A stretch of DNA of 64,000 nt from Chloroflexota bacterium (GTDB lineage: Bacteria; Chloroflexota; Anaerolineae; UBA4142; SHND01). The notes beneath the pieces were generated by a model. It was not told where the DNA came from, made no database searches, and saw nothing but the letters and a program-made list of their open reading frames with translations. Numbering within the stretch: position 1 is the first letter of the stretch; every line of letters starts with the position of its first letter. Both the position numbers and the translations under genes were made by a program. The stretch is from assembly GCA_004295045.1 (NCBI GenBank), contig SHND01000068.1:1-64000 (forward strand), given 5' to 3'. Positions 49,691-56,796 of this stretch are shown here, one piece after another.

Positions 49691-50595
49691 TTCACATCCA
49701 GCGCGCGGCGGAGTTCGCGCATTGCATCCTCAAGCGCTTGCGTACCCACGAACCCATGAATCATTCCTTCAAAGCAGCGCGATTCCACCGCCACGCCCGC
49801 CGCGCGCAATTTTTCCGCGTACGCCACAGCTTCATCGCGCAGAGGATCGTATTGCGCGATGACGACGAACGCGGGCGGCAGCTTGGACAAATCTTTCGCG
49901 CGCAGCGGCGACGCGTACGGGTTTTCGCCATCGCTCGGATGCGCCAAATATTGATTCCAAAACCACGTCATGTCCGCGCGCGTCAAACCGTAACCTTCCG
50001 CGTTGTCGTGATACGAACGCGTTTCAAGATTGTGGTCCAAAACGGGAACCCACAAGAGTTGAAAGGCGATGGGCGGCACGCCGCGATCACGTGCCATCAA
50101 CGTCGTCGCCGCCGCGAGATTTCCGCCCGCGCTCTTGCCCGCAACCGCCAGACGCGAGGCGTCGCCGCCGATTTCCGCCGCGTGTTCACTCACCCAGCGC
50201 GTCGCCGTGTACGCATCCTCTGCCGCCGCCGGAAATTTGTCTTCGGGCGCGTGATGATAATTTACCGAAACCACGAGCGCCCGCACACCGTTCGCCCACT
50301 GCCGACACACCGCGTCGTCCGTTTCCAAGTTTCCAAGCACCCAGCCGCCGCCGTGAAAGAATACGATGATGGGTAGAATTTTGTTTTCGTTCGGATAATA
50401 CAAGCGCAGAGGAATCGTGCCGTACGCGCCCGGAATTTTGAGTTCTCGAATCAACGGGACGCGTTCGCGCGGCGCGGTCGCCGCGAGACGTAACGATTGC
50501 GCGCGCCCCTCTGCGACAGACAGCTCTTGGACATTGCGCGCGCCGAGGGCGGCGCGTTCATCTAAATTTTGTTGCGCGTCAGGATGGAGTGGCAT
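49687..50595 (-). CDS. HSL-family alpha/beta-hydrolase esterase
   Basis: A 302-residue carboxylesterase of the hormone-sensitive-lipase family. The oxyanion motif is FFHGGGWVLGN, the nucleophile elbow is GKSAGGN (serine near residue 155, K instead of the common D), the Asp lies in YDPLRDE and the His in MIHGF. It hydrolyses short to medium acyl esters. The start is ATG 50595. An array of ATTSTGY heptamers lies just upstream. Confidence 0.9.
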   Translation of the reverse strand: MPLHPDAQQNLDERAALGARNVQELSVAEGRAQSLRLAATAPRERVPLIRELKIPGAYGTIPLRLYYPNENKILPIIVFFHGGGWVLGNLETDDAVCRQWANGVRALVVSVNYHHAPEDKFPAAAEDAYTATRWVSEHAAEIGGDASRLAVAGKSAGGNLAAATTLMARDRGVPPIAFQLLWVPVLDHNLETRSYHDNAEGYGLTRADMTWFWNQYLAHPSDGENPYASPLRAKDLSKLPPAFVVIAQYDPLRDEAVAYAEKLRAAGVAVESRCFEGMIHGFVGTQALEDAMRELRRALDVK

Positions 50596-50634
50596 AGTTT
50601 TTAGTTGTTAGTCGCTGGTCGAGAGTTGAGAATC

Positions 50635-50697
50635 ATTGTGCATTGTGCATTGTGCATTCTGTATTGTGCATTGTGCATTCTGCATTCTGCATTCTGC
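50635..50697. repeat. Nine tandem ATTSTGY heptamers
   Basis: Nine consecutive heptamers of ATTGTGC, ATTCTGC and ATTCTGT, no spacer, 63 bp. It fills the gap between the msrB stop and the esterase start. Confidence 0.92.
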
Positions 50698-50701
50698 TCC
50701 G

Positions 50702-51112
50702 TCATTCGTCTGTTTTGGGAATCAGTTTCAGCGACGCGGAATTCATGCAATAGCGCAAGCCGGTGGGCGCGGGTCCGTCCTCAAACACATGTCCGAGATG
50801 CGCATCACATTGCGCGCAGCGCGTTTCGACGCGAATCATGCCGTGCGAATCATCGCGTTCCTCATCAATCGCATTGTCGTTAATGGGAGTATAGAACGAG
50901 GGCCAACCGCTGCCCGATTCATATTTTGTGTCGGACGAAAAGAGAGGTGCGCCACAGCAAACGCAAACGTACGTCCCCGGCGTCTTGGTCTTGTTGTATT
51001 CTCCCGTCCAAGCGCGTTCGGTGCCATGTTCACGCGTGATGTGATATTGTTCGGGCGTCAATTGCTGACGCCATTCCGCATCGCTTTTGATAATTTTTTC
51101 GCTCATGTTCAT
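50702..51112 (-). CDS. msrB: Peptide methionine (R)-S-oxide reductase
   Basis: A 136-residue MsrB. It reduces methionine-R-sulfoxide in proteins. Zn-binding pairs are [10 protein letters not shown] and [11 protein letters not shown]; the catalytic Cys is in [10 protein letters not shown] near the end. The core [11 protein letters not shown] and [18 protein letters not shown] are intact. Its start overlaps the META lipoprotein stop by ATGA (ATG 51112 or ATG 51106), so the two are coupled. Confidence 0.96.
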   Translation of the reverse strand: MNMSEKIIKSDAEWRQQLTPEQYHITREHGTERAWTGEYNKTKTPGTYVCVCCGAPLFSSDTKYESGSGWPSFYTPINDNAIDEERDDSHGMIRVETRCAQCDAHLGHVFEDGPAPTGLRYCMNSASLKLIPKTDE

Positions 51113-51531
51113 TGTCCTTTCGTAAAATTCAATTTGCCATTTCCATTTGCAAACGTAATCGTCAACTCATTCCCGCGCTTTTCAAACAACTGCGCGTCTT
51201 GCAGCGCCGTGAGAAATGCCGCCTCCATTTCCATCTTGTCATTTTCCAGACATGCCATCGCGGTTACTGCCAGCGTTCCGATTTTCAGAATTTCCCCTTG
51301 CGCCTCATACGCGCCATTGTACGAATTGCAACCCGCGTTGCCGCTCACTTTATTGTCGCGCGCGAAATTTAAGGTTACGGTTGCTCCCGGCACAGGCGTT
51401 TTCGTCGCGCCATTTTCCGTGATGCTCACCAACTCCCACTTGGTATCGGCAAGCGCGAACGGATTCGGCGTTTGGGCAATGCACGCGACAAAAAGTAAGA
51501 GGAAAAATATCGCAACGCTTTTACGCCACAT
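51109..51531 (-). CDS. META-domain (HslJ-like) lipoprotein
   Basis: A 140-residue lipoprotein: signal peptide with lipobox (LLFVACIAQ, Cys17), then a META/HslJ domain: [49 protein letters not shown]. HslJ-type proteins are linked to heat-shock or novobiocin/oxidative stress in the envelope, with no known activity. The overlap with msrB suggests a joint response to oxidative damage. ATG 51531 is 2 nt beyond the stop of the TAP-like gene. Confidence 0.85.
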   Translation of the reverse strand: MWRKSVAIFFLLLFVACIAQTPNPFALADTKWELVSITENGATKTPVPGATVTLNFARDNKVSGNAGCNSYNGAYEAQGEILKIGTLAVTAMACLENDKMEMEAAFLTALQDAQLFEKRGNELTITFANGNGKLNFTKGQ

Positions 51532-51533
51532 AA

Positions 51534-53573
51534 TCAATTCACAAACGCGAACAATAATCCGTGCCACGCGAACCACACGACCATGCCCATCGCCGCCACC
51601 GCCAGCATCGAATAATACACCCGCTGCGGCACGATCCAATTTCCGCGCCGCCATGCCAGAACGATCGCGAGAGTGAATAGGATTGCACAGAGACTAAAGC
51701 TTGGCGGTATCAAATAGATCACCCACCACGCGCGCGGCGCGCCCAACGCCAGACCAATCGTATTCTCATTTTGCAGCGCGGCAACAATCAACAACACCAG
51801 TACGCTCAAGAAAAACGCGGCGGCGATCAGCGACGCGAACGCGATGAGCCACGGCGCAAGCCGCGCGAACAAATTTGGCTCGCTCGGGCGCTTTTGTGAA
51901 TATCGCACCAGCCAAAACAAAGGTCCCAACACAAAAATCGTCAGCAGGAACGCGAGCAAGAAAATCGGCGCCAGAAAGAATTCGAGATTGGCTTGCAATA
52001 TCGCAAGATTCATTTTGCCGATGCCCGCCGCGTGAATCCAATTCACAGGCGTGATGAATGTGACGCGGGTTGCGTCCTCTTTGATGCAGCTCGCGTTCGG
52101 CGCAGTTCCAGGATTTTGCACGAACGCAGCAATCATCTCGTTCGGGCAATTGCCGCTCGTCATCGCGCCATGTCCGTACGCGGGAAATTCATAAACATAG
52201 CTCGGCGTGATTGTTTCCGCCGCGGCTTGCCCAAACGGCGGCGGCGTAATCGGATCATAGTCGCCGGAGAGAACGAGCGTTGGCACCTGCGCGGTCACGG
52301 GTTCATCCGCGCGCGCGCCGAGCGGCGGCACATTCCATTTTTGGCACAATTGCAAAAACGCGGCGGTGTCGCGCGTCTGCGCTTGAGCAATGTGGGGATC
52401 AACGCCGTCGAGTTCCAAGTCGTTCACGGTAAAATCCGTGTCTTCGGAACACATGACGGAATAGTACATCCCACTCGCAAACGTGCGGTCAAACAAAAGA
52501 AGCGGATAAAAAGTTTCGATCAAGCCATAGCTGCCGCCGCGCGCGTCATAGATCATTTGCGGAAGCGCGGGCACAAGCTCTGTGTTGTAAATGAATTGAA
52601 ACAACAAATCCATGAACGAATCGCCATCAATCACCGCATTGTACGTTTTTTTGGTTTTCGCATCGGTGAGATTTATGCGCACGGGCTTTTGGTTCAGCGC
52701 GTCCACTTGCGCGTAAAACACCTGCTTTAGATTCGGATAGGCGCGATTGCACTCTTCATCCGCCGCGCACGCGCTAAAGAGCTGCTCGAACGCGCGGTTC
52801 TGCGATTCGGCGACGGACGAATTTGGATTTTTTTGCGCGGGCACCACCGCGTCGAGAATCACGCTTCGGAATGTGTCGGGCGCTTCGCGCAAGCCATGCA
52901 GCGCGAGGAGCGTGCCGTACGAGACGCCATAAAAATCAAACTTGTCGTACCCCAACGCACGGCGCACAGCTTCAATATCGAGCGCGTTTTCAAAACTATT
53001 GTACGCGTCGAGATTGACGCCCTCTTGCACCAAACGCGCGCGACATGCCAGCGCCGCTTGTTCCGATAAATTCAGCGATTCTTGCGGAGAAATTTCCTCT
53101 GCGATGGTCGCAAGAGTATTTTGCAATTCTTCGGGGCACAGCAGCGCGGGTTGCGAGTAGAGTGTGCCGCGTTGATCGTACAACACCACATCGCGCTCTG
53201 CGCGAATGTCTTTGAGTGCGGGGAAATAACTTGGCTGAAAAAAAGAGGCAAAGGTGTCGAGCGTGCTGCCGCCGGGCCCGCCCTGCGCGACGACGAACGC
53301 ATCGCGCGTCGGTGACGAACCTGTACTCGGCAAGATCGCGACGGCGAGTTTGAGTTGCTTCCCGTTCGGCTGCGCGTGAAATTCGGGAACGGTCACATAA
53401 CCGCACTGAAATTCGTCGCTCGAAATTTTAAAAGTGGAACATGGCACACTTTCAAAATTTTCACCGCGCGCTTGAGCGGGCGGCGCAGAGAAAACGATTG
53501 TAAAAAAAACAAACAGGAATGAAATGGCAAGCAGTGGTGAAAAAAGTTTCAAGGTTGGTGTCCGGTCAGTCAT
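51534..53573 (-). CDS. TAP-like alpha/beta-hydrolase with C-terminal membrane domain
   Basis: A 679-residue exported hydrolase. After a signal helix (about 8-30), the core resembles tripeptidyl aminopeptidase/proline iminopeptidase: VVAQGGPGGSTL (oxyanion), VVLYDQRGT, nucleophile elbow FYGVSYGTLLAL, Asp region LVLSGDYDPITPP and His in GHGAMTSGNCPN, the TAP C-terminal signature. Residues about 535-675 add four membrane helices, not usual for the family. It may release amino acids or peptides at the membrane. The start ATG overlaps the VWA-gene stop by 1 nt. Confidence 0.85.
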   Translation of the reverse strand: MTDRTPTLKLFSPLLAISFLFVFFTIVFSAPPAQARGENFESVPCSTFKISSDEFQCGYVTVPEFHAQPNGKQLKLAVAILPSTGSSPTRDAFVVAQGGPGGSTLDTFASFFQPSYFPALKDIRAERDVVLYDQRGTLYSQPALLCPEELQNTLATIAEEISPQESLNLSEQAALACRARLVQEGVNLDAYNSFENALDIEAVRRALGYDKFDFYGVSYGTLLALHGLREAPDTFRSVILDAVVPAQKNPNSSVAESQNRAFEQLFSACAADEECNRAYPNLKQVFYAQVDALNQKPVRINLTDAKTKKTYNAVIDGDSFMDLLFQFIYNTELVPALPQMIYDARGGSYGLIETFYPLLLFDRTFASGMYYSVMCSEDTDFTVNDLELDGVDPHIAQAQTRDTAAFLQLCQKWNVPPLGARADEPVTAQVPTLVLSGDYDPITPPPFGQAAAETITPSYVYEFPAYGHGAMTSGNCPNEMIAAFVQNPGTAPNASCIKEDATRVTFITPVNWIHAAGIGKMNLAILQANLEFFLAPIFLLAFLLTIFVLGPLFWLVRYSQKRPSEPNLFARLAPWLIAFASLIAAAFFLSVLVLLIVAALQNENTIGLALGAPRAWWVIYLIPPSFSLCAILFTLAIVLAWRRGNWIVPQRVYYSMLAVAAMGMVVWFAWHGLLFAFVN

Positions 53574-54598
53574 CAGTTCAATTTATTCCATACAAGCGAC
53601 AGCGCGACCGCAGAGAATAACAATAGCGCGGCGGCAGCGGTGAACCAAGCGGTCAACTCTGTCTTTTCCAATCTCAGCACAATATCGAGACCGAGATTGT
53701 TGTACACTTTTTCCAGCTCCGCCGCGTTCGCCGCGTACAAATATTCGCCGTCCGTTTCGTCCGCAATCGCGCGCAGAGTGTCCTCATCCAATTCCTGACG
53801 AAAACTTCTGCCGCCTCCAAAACCGCCGAATCCACCGGGAATTACACCGCCTTCGCGCGAACCGATACCAACGGTGTACACGCGCACACCGCGCTCAGAT
53901 GCCATTTGCGCCGCTTTCAGTGGATCAATGCCGTTGCGATTTTGTCCATCGGTCAAAAGTATGACGATCGCGGGAATGTACGTGCCGGGCGGAACAGGCG
54001 CGAGGGTCGGCGCGGCTTGCGGCGCGGGAGTGGAGGAAATGGACGCGCCTAAATCTTGGTCTGATAACGCGATGGCGTCCAATGACGCGAGAATCCCTTC
54101 GCCAATTGCCGTGCCGCGCTGCAAAAACAAAGTGTTGATCGCCGCGTAGAGTTCGCGTTGATTCGTCGTCGGCATTTGCACAATCGCCGCGTTGCCTGCA
54201 AAGGCGACAATACCAATCTCCGCGCCCTCGCCGCGTTTTTCGATAAAGGAACGCGCCGCCGTGCGCGCCGCTTCAAAGCGATTGGGCTGCATGTCTTCCG
54301 CGCGCATACTCAAGGACGAATCAAGCGCGAGAATAATGACGCCCGCCTGCTTTGGCGTTCGCACCAACGCGACGGGACGCGCGAGCGCGACAAGCATGAC
54401 GGCGAGCGCGAGGAAAAATAACGCGGGGGGAAGATAACGCCGCCACTTGGCGCGCGTATCAAGCGCGGGTTTGACCAGCGAGAGACTGGCGTAACGCAAC
54501 GCGTACTTGTTTCGGCGCGTTTGTAACCAAACATACGCCACAATGAGCAGCGGCAGCAGCGCGAGCAACCAAAGCACAGGTGACCACAAGAACTGCAT
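53573..54598 (-). CDS. BatA-like VWA-domain membrane protein
   Basis: A 341-residue protein. Two N-terminal helices (LLALLPLLIVAYVWLQ; LPPALFFLALAVMLVALARP) frame a BatA-type domain. The VWA domain follows with the MIDAS motif IILALDSSLSM, FAGNAAIVQMPTTN and VILLTDGQNR. A C-terminal helix (WFTAAAALLLFSAVALSLVW) ends it. Such proteins work with MoxR ATPases in metal-dependent complexes; no MoxR gene is seen. ATG 54598 is chosen; the frame extends further upstream across the terminator. It overlaps the TAP-like gene. Confidence 0.87.
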   Translation of the reverse strand: MQFLWSPVLWLLALLPLLIVAYVWLQTRRNKYALRYASLSLVKPALDTRAKWRRYLPPALFFLALAVMLVALARPVALVRTPKQAGVIILALDSSLSMRAEDMQPNRFEAARTAARSFIEKRGEGAEIGIVAFAGNAAIVQMPTTNQRELYAAINTLFLQRGTAIGEGILASLDAIALSDQDLGASISSTPAPQAAPTLAPVPPGTYIPAIVILLTDGQNRNGIDPLKAAQMASERGVRVYTVGIGSREGGVIPGGFGGFGGGRSFRQELDEDTLRAIADETDGEYLYAANAAELEKVYNNLGLDIVLRLEKTELTAWFTAAAALLLFSAVALSLVWNKLN

Positions 54599-54632
54599 CG
54601 CAACCTCGTTTACGCGCGGAGCGTAAAAGAAA

Positions 54633-54663
54633 AACCCCAAGCCATTATACATGACTTGGGGTT
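54633..54663 (-). terminator. Terminator of the 54.7-kb unknown gene
   Basis: AACCCCAAG (54633-54641) pairs with CTTGGGGTT (54655-54663), followed on the minus strand by TTTTCTTTT. The VWA gene begins 35 nt further on, so it needs its own promoter. Confidence 0.82.
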
Positions 54664-54687
54664 GAGCAAAAGCTGCAAATTCGTTTA

Positions 54688-55185
54688 TCACGCAACCAAG
54701 TTTTGAATATCACTGATGGCAGTTTTTTCGGCGTCGTTCACCACCGTGCCACCAATGCCCATAAAGCCGCCTTCTTTGGCAGCATTTGCGACGTTCTCTG
54801 CCACATCCACCATCAATTTCTTGTATGCCGCAACTTCCTCAGGCGAACCTTTTGCCGAAATAATTGCGAGCGACCCTTTCAATTCGTCCATCATTTTCTT
54901 TTTTGCTTCGTCCATATTTTGGGCGCCCTGCGTGCTCTCTTTGGTTTCCTGCTGCATCTTATTTTGCTGCTGCTTCATGTTCTCTTCGGAAAAGAGCGCG
55001 GTCAACACGGAATCAGGAGAAGAATCTTTTGCCGCTTTCATCGCCGTGTTCACGCCCGCCATCATTTCTTTGACCAATCCCACCGGACCGGAAAGGGACG
55101 AGCCCATGACATACATCGAAACGAGCATTGGCGCCGCCATTAATTTTTCTACTTCATCTTGCGTGTAATCCGCAATTTTACTCAT
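54688..55185 (-). CDS. Unknown helical protein with a DEVEKLMAAPMLVSMYV start
   Basis: A 165-residue soluble helical protein. The opening (TQDEVEKLMAAPMLVSMYVM) and the block SSLSGPVGLVKEMMAGVNTA with a Gln/Lys-rich middle (KQQQNKMQQETKES) recall a family of unknown function in Chloroflexota and Cyanobacteria, but I cannot name it. The end has a Gly-rich GGFMGIGGTVV. ATG 55185 follows GAGGAG. It lies downstream of a membrane-protein gene with 15 nt between them. Confidence 0.6.
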   Translation of the reverse strand: MSKIADYTQDEVEKLMAAPMLVSMYVMGSSLSGPVGLVKEMMAGVNTAMKAAKDSSPDSVLTALFSEENMKQQQNKMQQETKESTQGAQNMDEAKKKMMDELKGSLAIISAKGSPEEVAAYKKLMVDVAENVANAAKEGGFMGIGGTVVNDAEKTAISDIQNLVA

Positions 55186-55200
55186 ACGTTACTCCTCTTT

Positions 55201-56322
55201 TTATTTGATAGTGAAATGTTTGACGAGTCCCGCGCGCTCGATGCGCTCCGCGAGCCACGCGCCAACTACAAGACTCGCCGTACCGATGACGATGCCAACG
55301 GGAATCATCACCAGCGTTTTTTCAATGGGCCACCACGGATAGCGCGTGAGATACCACGCCCACAAATATTCGGTCACATAAAACACCAATACAAAAACAG
55401 GTCCGAAAAGCAGCACCCATTTGTAGCCGCGTCCAAATTTTTTGAACGCCAGATCGAGCAGCAGCGCGCCCACCAAACCCATGATCGGCAGACTCGCCGC
55501 TTTTGGAAAACCGCCAATATTTTTGACGAAAAAGGCAACGAGCGCGGCGAGAGCGAATCCCAACAATACAGAAAATGTCGCTGCGCCCGCGCGATTCGTT
55601 ACGCGCTGCGAGAGGATCAACACCCCGGGTCCAAAGAGTAACGCGAGCAGCGGATAAACCGAGCCATCAAACCGGAGGCGGTCGTAAATGACGAAACGAT
55701 CCAGCGAAATCGCGCTGAGCATGAACGCGAGATAACTAAAGGCGAGCAGCAGCCCGAGCGAGGGAATATTGAAGCGTTCCCAAATCCAAAGCGGTTTGCC
55801 ATCGGCGCGCGCCGGAACGGGAACTTCGCGCAAGATGAACAAGACCGCGCCGCCCAACGTTCCGAGCGCGCCGAGCAGTCCCAGAAAATGCGGCGGACTC
55901 CACAACACCACATCACCTTCGATATGTCCGATGTTGATGTGCCACCAATCATCATACGCGGCAGAAGCGAACATGAACGCCATGCCCACGATTGCGATCC
56001 AAATACCGAGGGGCGCTTGCAGCGGACCGATTTGCACGAATCCATTTTCGCGCGGGCGGCGCGAACCGGTTACCAAGACCGCGATTGCCATGCCCATCGC
56101 CAACGAAATGCCGCCGTACATCAAATCGTGCGGGGGAATAAAAAATGTGTCGCGCCCGAAAGAGGCATGCCACGCGCCGTCCCACAACAAACCGATAAAG
56201 GCGCACATGCCCGCCATGACAAAAGCCCAGCTCACGAGCGACAAGCCACCGACGCGTCGCCAAATGACGCTCTCGCCCCAATCCATGGCTCTTCCGCCCC
56301 AATTCATTGCCGCAGCGACCAT
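55201..56322 (-). CDS. Polytopic membrane protein with duplicated WH...PPH motif
   Basis: A 373-residue protein with about ten membrane helices. Two similar segments stand out: DGAWHASFGRDTFFIPPHDL (about 48-67) and YDDWWHINIGHIEG...WSPPHFL (about 123-150), each with D, WH and PPH. The His residues are well placed for metal or haem. I cannot assign a family. ATG 56322 has a strong GAGGAGG. It heads a unit with the unknown gene at 54688. Confidence 0.65.
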   Translation of the reverse strand: MVAAAMNWGGRAMDWGESVIWRRVGGLSLVSWAFVMAGMCAFIGLLWDGAWHASFGRDTFFIPPHDLMYGGISLAMGMAIAVLVTGSRRPRENGFVQIGPLQAPLGIWIAIVGMAFMFASAAYDDWWHINIGHIEGDVVLWSPPHFLGLLGALGTLGGAVLFILREVPVPARADGKPLWIWERFNIPSLGLLLAFSYLAFMLSAISLDRFVIYDRLRFDGSVYPLLALLFGPGVLILSQRVTNRAGAATFSVLLGFALAALVAFFVKNIGGFPKAASLPIMGLVGALLLDLAFKKFGRGYKWVLLFGPVFVLVFYVTEYLWAWYLTRYPWWPIEKTLVMIPVGIVIGTASLVVGAWLAERIERAGLVKHFTIK

Positions 56323-56396
56323 CGCGAACCTCCTCTTGTATATTGTCTTCGGCGCGGCAAGTATAACTCAATTCTTTTATAAAGATAAATGGAAAA

Positions 56397-56789
56397 TTAT
56401 GAATGGTTCCGATGGGAACCGCGAGAGTTTATGCTCAAGACCACATTCACAAAGAAAAAAAGTCCGATCACAGCTATCGGAATCACGAGCAGCAGCGGCG
56501 CAGAAAGTTTCGCCCCGTTCACCCATTCAAGCGCCGAGAGTGCCAACGGGAGGACCAAGCAAGTACCAAGCAACAACATCAAACCCAACGCCCAACGCTT
56601 GTGCGTCCTCAGTCGCAGAGTAAAAAGATTACGAATAAACAATCCTTGTGCGAACGCAGCTTCCTGGCGCGCGCCTAGCGGATCGAATCCACTTTGCCCC
56701 TTTTCCAGACGTGGCACAGCAGGTCCCGGCATTGACCACGCATCGCGATTCGATTCATTATCTTCTTGCTTCCTCTTGTGTTTGGACAT
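56397..56789 (-). CDS. Small two-helix membrane protein downstream of the Rph-like gene
   Basis: A 130-residue protein: Lys/Asp/Asn-rich N-terminus, a segment LEKGQSGFDPLGARQEAAFA, then two membrane helices (WALGLMLLLGTCLVLPLAL; APLLLVIPIAVIGLFFFVNV). Function unknown. ATG 56789 follows GTGAGG and overlaps nothing; the stop of the Rph-like gene is 7 nt upstream, so it is the second gene of that unit. Confidence 0.6.
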   Translation of the reverse strand: MSKHKRKQEDNESNRDAWSMPGPAVPRLEKGQSGFDPLGARQEAAFAQGLFIRNLFTLRLRTHKRWALGLMLLLGTCLVLPLALSALEWVNGAKLSAPLLLVIPIAVIGLFFFVNVVLSINSRGSHRNHS

Positions 56790-56796
56790 AGCAACC

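Noticed and set aside
50635-50697. Repeat array considered as CRISPR
   Set aside because: Units are 7 bp with no spacers and no cas genes; the same holds for the other heptamer arrays.
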